NCBI GenBank assembly: GCA_958298945.1
Contig: OY282609.1
Span: 42,174,954-42,238,953, forward strand
Source: Atherix ibis
Taxonomy: Eukaryota > Arthropoda > Insecta > Diptera > Athericidae
DNA: 64,000 nucleotides
Direction of reading: 5' to 3'
The position numbers and the translations under genes were made by a program. Positions 1 to 12,085 of this stretch are shown here, in pieces (positions within the stretch are counted from its first letter, which is position 1; the number at the start of each line of letters is the position of its first letter). Under the pieces are notes generated by a model. It was not told the origin of the DNA. It saw only the letters and a list, made by a program, of their open reading frames with translations, and made no database searches.

Positions 1-60
1 AAGAGGAATATTCAGTGGTATTTTCCAAGAGAAATATTTAGTGGTATTTTTCAAAAGGAA

Positions 61-86
61 TATTCAGTGGTATTTTTCAAGAGGAA
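61..86 (+). repeat. Exact consensus monomer (reference copy)
   Basis: This copy matches the majority base at every position and can serve as the type monomer. It holds the 8-bp palindrome GAATATTC (completed across the monomer boundary) with an SspI-type AATATT core, one T5 tract, and one purine run AAGAGGAA. It has no CpG and no ATG. On the + strand no reading frame contains a stop, even when copies are joined; the complementary strand carries two TGA triplets per monomer, so every reverse frame is closed within 78 bp. Confidence 0.95.
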
Positions 87-220
87 TATTCAGTGGTATT
101 TTTCAAGAGGAAAACTAAGTTGTATTTTTTAAGAGGAGTATTCAGTGGTATTTGTCAAAAGGAATATTCGGTGGTATTTTTCAAGAGGATTATTCAGTGG
201 TATTTTTCAAGAGGACTATT

Positions 221-254
221 CAGTGATATTTGGTATTTTTCAAGAGGAAATATT
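221..254 (+). repeat. 34-bp junction monomer (marker J), first copy
   Basis: Between successive CAG motifs this unit is 34 bp, not 26. The excess is 7 bp at GATATTTGGTATTTTTC, which looks like the start of one monomer fused to the TGGTATTT block of another, plus one extra A in GAGGAAATATTC. Both changes are nearly always found together, followed by CAGTAGAATTTTTAAAGAGG. It shifts the reading frame and the 26-bp register. Confidence 0.92.
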
Positions 255-438
255 CAGTAGAATTTTTAAAGAGGAATATTCAGTGGTATTTTTCAAGAGA
301 AAAATTTAGTGGTATTTTTCAATTGGAATATTCAGTGGTATTTTTCAAGAGGAGTATTCAGTGGTATTTTTCAAGAGGACTATTCAGTGATATTTTTCAA
401 GAGGAATATTCAGTGGTATTTTTAAAGAAGAATATTCA

Positions 439-1062
439 GTGGTATTTTTCAAGAGGAATATTCAGTGGTATTTTTCAAGAGGAATATTCAGTGGTATTTT
501 TCAAAATGGATATTCAGTAGTATTTTTCAAGAGTAATATTCAGTGGTATTTTTCAAGAGGAATATTCAGTGGTATTTTCCAAGAGAAATATTCAGTGGTA
601 TTTTTCAAGAGGAATATTCAGTGGTATTTTTCAAGAGGAATATTCGGTGGTATTTTTAAAGAAGAATATTCAGTGGTATTTTTCAAGAGAAATATTCAGT
701 GGTATTTTTCAAAAGGAATATTCAGTGGTATTTTTTAAGAGGAATATTCAGTGGTATTTTTCAAGAGGAATATTCAGTGGTATTTTTCAAGAGGAATATT
801 CAGTGGTATTTTTCAAAATGGATATTCAGTAGTATTTTTCAAGAGTAATATTCAGTGGTATTTTTCAAGAGGAATATTCAGTGGTATTTTCCAAGAGAAA
901 TATTCAGTGGTATTTTTCAAGACGATTATTCAGTGGTATTTTTCAAGAGGAATATTCAGTGGTATTTTTAAAGAAGAATATTCAGTGGTATTTTTCAAGA
1001 GAAATATTCAGTGGAATTTTTCAAAAGGAATATTCAGTGGTATTTTTTAAGAGGAATATTCA
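439..1062 (+). repeat. Nested 312-bp (12-monomer) tandem pair
   Basis: Segments 439-750 and 751-1062 carry the same series of variants (consensus pair, ATG monomer, GAGTAAT, CCAAGAGAAAT, AAAGAAG, GAGAAAT, AAAAGG, TTAAGAGG). They differ by a few substitutions, including GACGATT for GAGGAAT near 924. The same pair is found again 2,686 bp downstream, so this duplication is older than the 2,686-bp one. Confidence 0.8.
506..520 (+). repeat. ATG-bearing variant monomer with immediate in-frame TAG
   Basis: The variant reading CAAAATGGATATTC creates the commonest ATG in the array. The same monomer carries GTGG to GTAG, so the ATG is followed by GAT ATT CAG and then TAG: a four-codon frame. It is nearly always followed by a monomer with GAGTAAT, then a consensus monomer, then one with TTTTCCAAGAGAAAT. 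This four-monomer cassette (about 104 bp) recurs throughout the window, for example near 815, 1670, 2062, 4360, 17,760 and 61,590. I see no ribosome-binding or initiation context and regard it as a diagnostic monomer, not a gene. Confidence 0.85.
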
Positions 1063-1671
1063 GTGGTATTTTTCAAGAGGAATATTCAGTGGTATTTTGC
1101 AAGAGGAATATTCAGTGGTATTTTTTAAAATGGATATTCAGTAGGATTTTTCAAGAGAAATATTCAGTGGTATTTTTCAAGAGGATTATTCAGTGGTATT
1201 TTTCAAGATGAGTATTCAGTGGTATTTTTCAAGAGGACTATTCAGTTATATTTTTCAAGAGGAATATTCAGTGGTATTTTTAAAGAAGAATATTCAGTGG
1301 TATTTTTCAAGAGAAATATTCAGTGGTATTTTTCAAAAGGAATATTCAGTGGTATTTTTTAAGAGGAATATTCAGTGGTGTTTTTCAAGAGAAATATTCA
1401 GTGGTATTTTTCAAGAGGATTATTCAGTGGTATTTTTCAAGAGGAGTATTCAGTGGTATTTTTCAAGAGGACTATTCAGTGATATTTTTCAAGAGGAATA
1501 TTCAGTGGTATTTTTAAAAAAGAATATTCAGTGGTATTTTTCAAGAGAAATATTCAGTGGTATTTTTCAAAAGGAATATTCAGTTGTATTTTTTAAGAGG
1601 AATATTCAGTGGTATTTTTCAAGAGGAATATTCAGTGGTATTTTTCAAGAGGAATATTCAGTGGTATTTTT

Positions 1672-1931
1672 CAAAATGGATATTCAGTAGTATTTGTCAA
1701 GAGTAATAATCAGTGGTATTTTTCAAGAGGAATATTCAGTGGTATTTTCCAAGAGAAATATTCAGTGGTATTTTTCAAGAGGAATATTCAGTGGTATTTT
1801 TCAAAATGGATATTCAGTAGTATTTGTCAAGAGTAATAATCAGTGGTATTTTTCAAGAGGAATATTCAGTGGTATTTTCCAAGAGAAATATTCAGTGGTA
1901 TTTTTCAAGAGGAATATTCAGTGGTATTTTT
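1672..1931 (+). repeat. Nested 130-bp (5-monomer) tandem pair
   Basis: The block starting with the ATG monomer and the unusual TATTTGTCAAGAGTAATAATC monomers occurs at about 1,672 and again at about 1,802, identical through both. It reappears at about 4,358 and 4,488 in the second 2,686-bp copy. The variant TTTGTC plus AATAATC is not seen elsewhere in the window, so it marks this local slip duplication. Confidence 0.82.
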
Positions 1932-2128
1932 CAAGAGGAATATTCAGTGGTATTTTTCAAAAGAAATATTCAGTGGTATTTCTTAAGAGGAATATTCAGT
2001 GGTATATTTCAAGAGGAATATTCAGTGGTATTTTTCAAGAGGAATATTCAGTGGTATTTTTCAAAATGGATATTCAGTAGTATTTTTCAAGAGTAATATT
2101 CAGTGGTATTTTTCAAGAGGAATATTCA

Positions 2129-2700
2129 GTGGTATTTTCCAAGAGAAATATTCAGTGGTATTTTTCAAGAGGAATATTCAGTGGTATTTTTCAAGAGGAA
2201 TATTCAGTGGTATTTTTAAAGAAGAATATTCAGTGGTATTTTTCAAGAGAAATATTCAGTGGTATTTTTCAAAAGGAATATTCAGTGGTATTTTTTAAGA
2301 GGAATATTCAGTGGTATTTTTCAAGAGGAATATTCAGTGGTATTTTTCAAAATGGATATTCAGTAGTATTTTTCAAGAGTAATATTCAGTGGTATTTTTC
2401 AAGAGGAATATTCAGTGGTATTTTCCAAGAGAAATATTCAGTGGTATTTTTCAAGAGGAATATTCAGTGGTATTTTTCAAGAGGAATATTCAGTGGTATT
2501 TTTAAAGAAGAATATTCAGTGGTATTTTTCAAGAGAAATATTCAGTGGTATTTTTCAAAAGGAATATTCAGTGGTATTTTTTAAGAGGAATATTCAGTGG
2601 TATTTTTCAAGAGGAATATTCAGTGGTATTTTTCAAAATGGATATTCAGTATTATTTTTCAAGAGTAATATTCAGTGGTATTTTTCAAGAGGAATATTCA
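2129..2700 (+). repeat. Nested 286-bp (11-monomer) tandem pair
   Basis: The series that begins with the CCAAGAGAAAT monomer at 2,129 is repeated at 2,415. The extra copy is present only in the first 2,686-bp repeat, so it arose after, or was lost after, the larger duplication. An 11-monomer step of the same cassette also occurs at 13,668 and 13,954. Confidence 0.75.
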
Positions 2701-5030
2701 GTGGTATTTTCCAAGAGAAATATTTAGTGGTATTTTTCAAAAGGAATATTCAGTGGTATTTTTCAAGAGGAATATTCAGTGGTATTTTTCAAGAGGAAAA
2801 CTAAGTTGTATTTTTTAAGAGGAGTATTCAGTGGTATTTGTCAAAAGGAATATTCGGTGGTATTTTTCAAGAGGATTATTCAGTGGTATTTTTCAAGAGG
2901 ACTATTCAGTGATATTTGGTATTTTTCAAGAGGAAATATTCAGTAGAATTTTTAAAGAGGAATATTCAGTGGTATTTTTCAAGAGAAAAATTTAGTGGTA
3001 TTTTTCAATTGGAATATTCAGCGGTATTTTTCAAGAGGAGTATTCAGTGGTATTTTTCAAGAGGACTATTCAGTGATATTTTTCAAGAGGAATATTCAGT
3101 GGTATTTTTAAAGAAGAATATTCAGTGGAATTTTTCAAGAGGAATATTCAGTGGTATTTTTCAAGAGGAATATTCAGTGGTATTTTTCAAAATGGATATT
3201 CAGTAGTATTTTTCAAGAGTAATATTCAGTGGTATTTTTCAAGAGGAATATTCAGTGGTATTTTCCAAGAGAAATATTCAGTGGTATTTTTCAAGAGGAA
3301 TATTCAGTGGTATTTTTCAAGAGGAATATTCGGTGGTATTTTTAAAGAAGAATATTCAGTGGTATTTTTCAAGAGAAATATTCAGTGGTATTTTTCAAAA
3401 GGAATATTCAGTGGTATTTTTTAAGAGGAATATTCAGTGGTATTTTTCAAGAGGAATATTCAGTGGTATTTTTCAAGAGGAATATTCAGTGGTATTTTTC
3501 AAAATGGATATTCAGTAGTATTTTTCAAGAGTAATATTCAGTGGTATTTTTCAAGAGGAATATTCAGTGGTATTTTCCAAGAGAAATATTCAGTGGTATT
3601 TTTCAAGACGATTATTCAGTGGTATTTTTCAAGAGGAATATTCAGTGGTATTTTTAAAGAAGAATATTCAGTGGTATTTTTCAAGAGAAATATTCAGTGG
3701 AATTTTTCAAAAGGAATATTCAGTGGTATTTTTTAAGAGGAATATTCAGTGGTATTTTTCAAGAGGAATATTCAGTGGTATTTTGCAAGAGGAATATTCA
3801 GTGGTATTTTTCAAAATGGATATTCAGTAGGATTTTTCAAGAGAAATATTCAGTGGTATTTTTCAAGAGGATTATTCAGTGGTATTTTTCAAGAGGAGTA
3901 TTCAGTGGTATTTTTCAAGAGGACTATTCAGTTATATTTTTCAAGAGGAATATTCAGTGGTATTTTTAAAGAAGAATATTCAGTGGTATTTTTCAAGAGA
4001 AATATTCAGTGGTATTTTTCAAAAGGAATATTCAGTGGTATTTTTTAAAAGGAATATTCTATGGTATTTTTCAAGAGAAATATTCAGTGGTATTTTTCAA
4101 GAGGATTATTCAGTGGTATTTTTCAAGAGGAGTATTCAGTGGTATTTTTCAAGAGGACTATTCAGTGATATTTTTCAAGAGGAATATTCAGTGGTATTTT
4201 TAAAAAAGAATATTCAGTGGTATTTTTCAAGAGAAATATTCAGTGGTATTTTTCAAAAGGAATATTCAGTGGTATTTTTTAAGAGGAATATTCAGTGGTA
4301 TTTTTCAAGAGGAATATTCAGTGGTATTTTTCAAGAGGAATATTCAGTGGTATTTTTCAAAATGGATATTCAGTAGTATTTGTCAAGAGTAATAATCAGT
4401 GGTATTTTTCAAGAGGAATATTCAGTGGTATTTTCCAAGAGAAATATTCAGTGGTATTTTTCAAGAGGAATATTCAGTGGTATTTTTCAAAATGGATATT
4501 CAGTAGTATTTGTCAAGAGTAATAATCAGTGGTATTTTTCAAGAGGAATATTCAGTGGTATTTTCCAAGAGAAATATTCAGTGGTATTTTTCAAGAGGAA
4601 TATTCAGTGGTATTTTTCAAGAGGAATATTCAGTGGTATTTTTCAAAAGAAATATTCAGTGGTATTTCTTAAGAGGAATATTCAGTGGTATATTTCAAGA
4701 GGAATATTCAGTGGTATTTTTCAAGAGGAATATTCAGTGGTATTTTTCAAAATGGATATTCAGTAGTATTTTTCAAGAGTAATATTCAGTGGTATTTTTC
4801 AAGAGGAATATTCAGTGGTATTTTCCAAGAGAAATATTCAGTGGTATTTTTCAAGAGGAATATTCAGTGGTATTTTTCAAGAGGAATATTCAGTGGTATT
4901 TTTAAAGAAGAATATTCAGTGGTATTTTTCAAGAGAAATATTCAGTGGTATTTTTCAAAAGGAATATTCAGTGGTATTTTTTAAGAGGAATATTCAGTGG
5001 TATTTTTCAAGAGGAATATTCAGTGGTATT
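2687..5030 (+). repeat. 2,686-bp higher-order repeat, copy 2 (incomplete)
   Basis: It follows copy 1 directly and keeps the same order of variants at a constant offset of 2,686 up to about 5,030. There copy 1 carries an extra 286-bp (11-monomer) duplication that this copy lacks. A few private substitutions separate the copies, such as GTGG to GCGG near 3,022 and the change from TTTT to TTCT-type blocks near 4,060. The high identity indicates a recent tandem duplication. Confidence 0.88.
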
Positions 5031-5464
5031 TTTCAAGAGGAATATTCAGTGGTATTTTTCAAAATGGATATTCTGTATTATTTTTCAAGAGTAATATTCA
5101 GTGGTATTTTTCAAGAGGAATATTCAGTGGTATTTTCCAAGAGAAATATTCAGTGGTATTTTTCAAGAGGAATATTCAGTGGTATTTTTTAAGAGGAATA
5201 TTCAGTGGTATTTTTAAAGAAGAATATTCAGTGGTATTTTTCAAGAGAAATATTCAGTGGTATTTTTCAAAAGCAATATTCAGCGGTATTTTTCAAGAGA
5301 AATATTCAGTGGTATTTTTCAAGAGGATTATTCAGTGGTATTTTTCAAGAGGAGTATTCAGTGGTATTTTTCAAGAGGACTATTCAGTGATATTTTTCAA
5401 GAGGAATATTCAGTGGTATTTTTAAAGAAGAATATTCAGTGGTATTTTTCAAGAGAAATATTCA
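5031..5464 (+). repeat. Transition block between HOR families
   Basis: Mixed monomers join the end of the 2,686-bp family to the next family. The GATT-GAGT-GACT cassette appears at about 5,325-5,400. No length marker is present and I see no internal tandem duplication larger than a cassette. Confidence 0.6.
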
Positions 5465-8400
5465 GTGGTATTTTTCAAAAGGAATATTCAGTGGTATTTT
5501 TTAAGAGGAATATTCAGTGGTATTTTCCAAGAGAAATATTCAGTGGTATTTTTCAAAAGGAATATTCAGTGGTATTTTTCAAGAGGAATATTCAGTGGTA
5601 TTTTTCAAGAGGAAAACTCAGTTGTATTTTTTAAGAGGAGTATTCATTGGTATTTGTCAAAAGAAATATTCGGTGGTATTTATCAAGAGGAATATTCAGT
5701 GGTATTTTTCAAGAGGACTATTCAGTGATATTTGGTATTTTTCAAGAGGAAATATTCAGTAGAATTTTTAAAGAGGAATATTCAGTGGTATTTTTCAAGA
5801 GAAAAATTCAGTGGTATTTTTCAATTGGAATATTTAGTGGTATTTTACAAGAGGAATATTCAGTGGTATTTTTCAAGAGAAATATTCAGTGGTATTTTTC
5901 AAGAGGATTATTCAGTGGTATTTTTCAAGAGGAGTATTCAGTGGTATTTTTCAAGAGGACTATTCAGCAATATTTTTCAAGAGGAATATTCAGTGGTATT
6001 TTTAAAGAAGAATAGTCAGTGGTATTTTTCAAGAGAAATATTCAGTGGTATTTTTCAAAAGGAATATTATGTGGTATTTTTCAAGAGAAATATTCAGTGG
6101 TATTTTTCAAGAGGATTATTCAGTGGTATTTTTCAAGAGGAGTATTCAGTGGTATTTTTCAAGAGGACTATTCAGTGATATTTTTCAAGAGGAATATTCA
6201 GTGGTATTTTGAAAGAAGAATATTCAGTGGTATTTTTCAAGAGAAATATTCAGTGGTATTTTTCAAAAGGAATATTCAGTGGTATTTTTTAAGAGGAATA
6301 TTCAGTGGTAATTTTCAAGAGAAATATTCAGTGGTATTTTTCAAGAGGAATATTCAGTGGTATTTTTCAAAATGGATATTCAGTAGTATTTTTCAAGAGA
6401 AATATTCAGTGGTATTGTCCAAGAGAAATATTCAGTGGTATTTTTCAAGAGGAATATTCAGTGGTATTTTTCAAGAGGAATATTCAGTGGTATTTTTAAA
6501 GAAGAATATTCAGTGGTATTTTTCAAGAGAAATATTCAGTGGTATTTTTCAAAAGGAATATTCAGTGGTATTTTTTAAGAGGAATATTCAGTGGTATTTT
6601 TCAAGAGGAATATTCAGTGGTATTTTTCAAGAGGAATATTCAGTGGTATTTTTAAAAATGGATATTCTGTAGTATTTTTCAATAGTAATATTCAGTGGTA
6701 TTTTTCAAGAGGAATATTCAGTGGTATTTTCCAAGAGAACTATTCAGTGGTATTTTTCAAGAGGAATATTCAGTGGTATTTTTCAACAGGAATATTCAGT
6801 GGTATTTTTAAAGAAGAATATTCAGTGGTATTTTTCAAGAGACATATTCAGTGGTATTTTTCAAAAGGAATATTCAGTGGTATTTTTCAAGAGAAATATT
6901 CAGTGGTATTTTTCAAGAGGATTATTCAGTGGTATTTTTCAAGAGGAGTATTCAGTGGTATTTTTCAAGAGGACTATTCAGTGATATTTTTCAAGAGGAA
7001 TATTCAGTGGTATTTTTAAAGAAGAATATTCAGTGGTATTTTTCAAGAGAAATATTCAGTGGTATTTTTCAAAAGGAATATTCAGTGGTATTTTTTAAGA
7101 GGAATATTCAGTGGTATTTTCCAAGAGAAATATTCAGTGGTATTTTTCAAAAGGAATATTCAGTGGTATTTTTCAAGAGGAATATTCAGTGGTATTTTTC
7201 AAGAGGAAAACTCAGTTGTATTTTTTAAGAGGAGTATTCAGTGGTATTTGTCAAAAGGAATATTCGGTGGTATTTTTCAAGAGGAATATTCAGTGGTATT
7301 TTTCAAGAGGACTATTCAGTGATATTTGGTATTTTTCAAGAGGAAATATTCAGTAGAATTTTTAAAGAGGAATATTCAGTGTTATTTTTCAAGAGAAAAA
7401 TTCAGTGGTATTTTTCAATTGGAATATTCAGTGGTATTTTTCAAGAGGAATATTCAGTGGTATTTTTCAAGAGAAATATTCAGTGGTATTTTTCAGGAAG
7501 ATTATTCAGTGGTATTTTTCAAGAGGAGTATTCAGTAGTATTTTTCAGGAGGACTATTCAGCGATATTTTTCAAGAGGAATATTCAGTGGTATTTTTAAA
7601 GAAGATTATTCAGTGGTATTTTTCAAGAGAAATATTCAGTGGTATTTTTCAAAAGGAATATTCAGTGGTATTTTTCAAGAGAAATATTCAGTGGTATTTT
7701 TCAAGAGGATTATTCAGTGGTATTTTTCAAGAGGAGTATTCAGTGGTATTTTTCAAGAGGACTATTCAGTGAAATTTTTCAAGAGGAATATTCAGTGGTA
7801 TTTTTAAAGAAGAATATTCAGTGGTATTTTTCAAGAGAAATATTCAGTGGTATTTTTCAAAAGGAATATTCAGTGGTATTTTTTAAGAGGAATATTCAGT
7901 GGTATTTTTCAAGAGAAATATTCAGTGGTATTTTTCAAGAGGAATCTTCAGTGGTATTTTTCAAAATGGATATTCAGTAGTATTTTTCAAGAGAAATATT
8001 CAGTGGTATTTTTCAAGAGGATTATTCAGTGGTATTTTTCAAGAGGAGTATTCAGTGGTATTTTTCAAGAGGACTATGCAGTGATATTTTTCAAGAGGAA
8101 TATTCAGTGGTATTTTTAAAGAAGAATATTCAGTAGTATTTTTCAAGAGAAATATTCAGTGGTATTTTTCAAAAGGAATATTCAGTGGTATTTTTTAAGA
8201 GGAATATTAAGTGGAATTTTTCAAGAGAAATATTCAGTGGTATTTTTTAAGAGGATTATTCAGTGGTATTTTTCAAGAGGAGTATTCAGTGATATTTTTC
8301 AAGAGGACTATTCAGTGATATTTTTCAAGAGGAATATTCAGTGGTATTTTTAAAGAAGAATATTCAGTGGTATTTTTCAAGAGAAATATTCAGTGGTATT

Positions 8401-8911
8401 TTTCAAAAGGAATATTCAGTGGTATTTTTTAAGAGGAATATTCAGTGGTATTTTTCAAGAGGAATATTCAGTGGTATTTTTCAAGAGGAATGTTCAGTGG
8501 TATTTTTCAAAATGGATATTCAGTAGTATTTTTCAAGAGTAATATTCAGTGGTATTTTTCAAGAGGTATATTCAGTGGTATTTTCCAAGAGAAATATTCA
8601 GTGGTATTTTTCAAGAGGAATATTCAGTAGTATTTTTCAAGAGGAATATTCAGTGGTATTTTTAAAGAAGAATATTCAGTGGTATTTTTCAAGAGAAATA
8701 TTCAGTGGTATTTTTCAAAAGGAATATTCAGTGGTATTTTTCAAGAGAAATATTCAGTGGTATTTTTCAAGAGGATTATTCAGTGGTATTTTTCAAGAGG
8801 AGTATTCAGTAGTATTTTTCAAGAGGACTATTCAGTGATATTTTTAAGAGGAATATTCAGTGGTATTTTTAAAGAAGAATATTCAGTGGTATTTTTCAAG
8901 AGAAATATTCA
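5465..8911 (+). repeat. 3.4-kb higher-order repeat, copy 1
   Basis: Segment 5465 to about 6,590 matches 8912 onward at offset 3,447, and 6721 to about 7,430 matches 10142 onward at offset 3,421; the 26-bp change in offset means one monomer was gained or lost. Shared rare variants include the ATTATGTGG monomer (6,068 and 9,512), TATTGTCCAAGAG (6,415 and 9,862) and CAACAGG (6,785 and 10,206). It contains two J cassettes, at 5,723 and 7,317. Its 6.6-8.2 kb part is also repeated at about 11.2-12.8 kb at offset 4,573. Confidence 0.8.
8838..8850 (+). repeat. 25-bp monomer with 1-bp deletion
   Basis: The monomer reads GTGATATTTTTAAGAGG where the array has TTTTTCAAGAGG, so one base is missing. This explains why the distance between the J monomers at 7317 and 9170 is 71 monomers plus 7 bp and not plus 8. 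Confidence 0.8.
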
Positions 8912-9799
8912 GTGGTATTTTTCAAAAGGAATATTCAGTGGTATTTTTTAAGAGGAATATTCAGTGGTATTTTCCAAAGGAAATATTCAGTGGTATTTTT
9001 CAAAAAGAATATTCAGTGGTATTTTTCAAGAGGAATATTCAGTGGTATTTTTCAAGAGGAAAACTCAGTTGTATTTTTTAAGAGGAGTATTCATTGGTAT
9101 TTGTCAAAAGGAATATTCGGTGGTATTTTTCAAGAGGAATATTCAGTGGTATTTTTCAAGAGGACTATTCAGTGATATTTGGTATTTTTCAAGAGGAAAT
9201 ATTCAGTAGAATTTTTAAAGAGGAATATTCAGTGGTATTTTTCAAGAGAAAAATTTAGTGGTATTTTTCAATTGGAATATTCAGTGGTATTTTTCAAGAG
9301 GAATATTCAGTGGTATTTTTCAAGAGAAATATTCAGTGGTATTTTTCAAGAGGATTATTCAGTGGTATTTTTCAAGAGGAGTATTCAGTGGTATTTTTCA
9401 AGAGGACTATTCAGCGATATTTTTCAAGAGGAATATTCAGTGGTATTTTTCAAGAGGAATATTCAGTGGTATTTTTCAAGAGAAATATTCAGTGGTATTT
9501 TTCAAAAGGAATATTATGTGGTATTTTTCAAGAGAAATATTCAGTGGTATTTTTCAAGAGGATTATTCAGTGGTATTTTTCAAGAGGAGTATTCAGTGGT
9601 ATTTTTCAAGAGGACTATTCAGTGATATTTTTCAAGAGGAATATTCAGTGGTATTTTTAAAGAAGAATATTCAGTGGTATTTTTCAAGAGAAATATTCAG
9701 TGGTATTTTTCAAAAGGAATATTCAGTGGTATTTTTTAAGAGGAATATTCAGTGGTAATTTTCAAGAGAAATATTCAGTGGTATTTTTCAAGAGGACTA

Positions 9800-12085
9800 T
9801 TCAGTGGTATTTTTCAAAATGGATATTCAGTACTATTTTTCAAGAGAAATATTCAGTGGTATTGTCCAAGAGAAATATTCAGTGGTATTTTTCAAGAGGA
9901 ATATTCAGTGGTATTTTTCAAGAGGAATATTCAGTGGTATTTTTAAAGAAGAATATTCAGTGGTATTTTTCAAGAGAAATATTCAGTGGTATTTTTCAAA
10001 AGGAATATTCAGTGGTATTTTTTAAGAGGAATATTCAGTGGTATTTTTCAAGAGGAATATTCAGTGGTATTTTTCAAAATGGATATTCTGTAGTATTTTT
10101 CAAGAGTAATATTCAGTGGTATTTTTCAAGAGGAATATTCAGTGGTATTTTCCAAGAGAACTATTCAGTGGTATTTTTCAAGAGGAATATTCAGTGGTAT
10201 TTTTCAACAGGAATATTCAGTGGTATTTTTAAAGAAGAATATTCAGTGGTATTTTTCAAGAGAAATATTCAGTGGTATTTTTCAAAAGGAATATGCAGTG
10301 GTATTTTTCAAGAGAAATATTCAGTGGTATTTTTCAAGAGGATTATTCAGTGGTATTTTTCAAGAGGAGTATTCAGTGGTATTTTTCAAGAGGACTATTC
10401 AGTGATATTTTTCAAGAGGAATATTCAGTGGTATTTTTAAAGAAGAATATTCAGTGGTATTTTTCAAGAGAAATATTCAGTGGTATTTTTCAAAAGGAAT
10501 ATTCAGTGGTATTTTTTCAGAGGAATATTCAGTGGTATTTTCCAAGAGAAATATTCAGTGGTATTTTTCAAAAGGAATATTCAGTGGTATTTTTCAAGAG
10601 GAATATTCAGTGGTATTTTTCAAGAGGAAAACTCAGTTGTATTTTTTAAGAGGAGTATTCAGTGGTATTTGTCAAAAGGAATATTCGGTGGTATTTTTCA
10701 AGAGGAATATTCAGTGGTATTTTTCAAGAGGACTATTCAGTGATATTTGGTATTTTTCAAGAGGAAATATTCAGTAGAATTTTTAAAGAGGAATATTCAG
10801 TGGTATTTTTCAAGAGAAAAATTCAGTGGTATTTTTCAATTGGAATATTCAGTGGTATTTTTCAAGAGGAATATTCAGTGGTATTTTTCAAGAGAAATAT
10901 TCAGTGGTGTTTTTCAAGAGGATTATTCAGTGGTATTTTTCAAGAGGAATATTCAGTGGTATTTTTCAAAATGGATATTCAGTAGTATTTTTCAAGAGAA
11001 ATATTCAGTGGTATTGTCCAAGAGAACTATTCAGTGGTATTTTTCAAGAGGAATATTCAGTGGTATTTTTCAAGAGGAATATTCAGTGATATTTTTAAAG
11101 AAGAATATTCAGTGGTATTTTTCAAGAGAAATATTCAGTGGTATTTTTCAAAAGGAATATTCAGTGGTATTTTTTAAGAGGAATATTCAGTGGTATTTTT
11201 CAAGAGGAATATTCAGTGGTATTTTTCAAAATGGATATTCTGTAGTATTTTTCAAGAGTAATATTCAGTGGTATTTTTCAAGAGGAATATTCAGTGGTAT
11301 TTTCCAAGAGAACTATTCAGTGGTATTTTTCAAGAGGAATATTCAGTGGTATTTTTCAACAGGAATATTCAGTGGTATTTTTAAAGAAGAATATTCAGTG
11401 GTATTTTTCAAGAGAAATATTCAGTGGTATTTTTCAAAAGGAATATTCAGTGGTATTTTTCAAGAGAAATATTCAGTGGTATTTTTCAAGAGGATTATTC
11501 AGTGGTATTTTTCAAGAGGAGTATTCAGTGGTATTTTTCAAGAGGACTATTCAGTGATATTTTTCAAGAGGAATATTCAGTGGTATTTTTAAAGAAGAAT
11601 ATTCAGTGGTATTTTTCAAGAGAAATATTCAGTGGTATTTTTCAAAAGGAATATTCAGTGGTATTTTTTAAGAGGAATATTCAGTGGTATTTTCCAAGAG
11701 AAATATTCAGTGGTATTTTTCAAAAGGAATATTCAGTGGTATTTTTCAAGAGGAATATTCAGTGGTATTTTTCAAGAGGAAAACTCAGTTGTATTTTTTA
11801 AGAGGAGTATTCAGTGGTATTTGTCAAAAGGAATATTCGGTGGTATTTTTCAAGAGGAATATTCAGTGGTATTTTTCAAGAGGACTATTCAGTGATATTT
11901 GGTATTTTTCAAGAGGAAATATTCAGTAGAATTTTTAAAGAGGAATATTCAGTGGTATTTTTCAAAAGAAAAATTCAGTGGTATTTTTCAATTGGAATAT
12001 TCAGTGGTATTTTTCAAGAGGAATATTCAGTGGTATTTTTCAAGAGAAATATTCAGTGGTATTTTTCAAGAGGATTATTCAGTGG
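9800..12085 (+). repeat. 1,152-bp higher-order repeat, two tandem copies
   Basis: Variants at 9,800-10,930 recur at offset 1,152 (44 monomers plus the 8 bp of one J monomer) at 10,952-12,085. Matching marks are TATTGTCCAAGAG at about 9,863 and 11,013, CAACAGG, the AAAACTCAG monomer at about 10,629 and 11,781, and J at 10,738 and 11,890. Copies differ by scattered changes, such as TTTTTTCAGAGG near 10,516. Confidence 0.82.

Larger units (their letters stand above)
1..2686 (+). repeat. 2,686-bp higher-order repeat, copy 1 (left edge cut by window)
   Basis: Bases 1 onward match bases 2687 onward variant for variant, including the rare AAAACTAAG monomer (about 111 and 2797) and the 34-bp monomer (221 and 2907). 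The length equals 103 monomers plus the 8-bp excess of the 34-bp monomer. Inside it are nested smaller tandem duplications of 312, 130 and 286 bp. The first base of the window is not a boundary of the repeat. Confidence 0.9.
221..11923 (+). repeat. First cluster of 34-bp J monomers (7 copies)
   Basis: Copies start at 221, 2907, 5723, 7317, 9170, 10738 and 11890. Each is embedded in one cassette of about 14 monomers: AAAACTCAG (AAAACTAAG in the first two), TTAAGAGGAGT, TTTGTCAAAAGG, ATTCGGTGG, consensus, GACTATT, J, AAAGAGG, GAGAAAAATT, CAATTGG. The spacings 2686, 1594, 1853, 1568 and 1152 each equal a whole number of monomers plus 8 bp. The exception is 1853, where a 1-bp deletion near 8,845 accounts for plus 7; the 2,816-bp step from 2907 to 5723 is likewise 108 monomers plus 8. 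Confidence 0.9.

Noticed and set aside
221..254. The 8-bp excess in the J unit as a transposon footprint or attachment site
   Set aside because: The added bases are themselves monomer sequence (TGGTATTT), so a slip or misaligned exchange explains them better.
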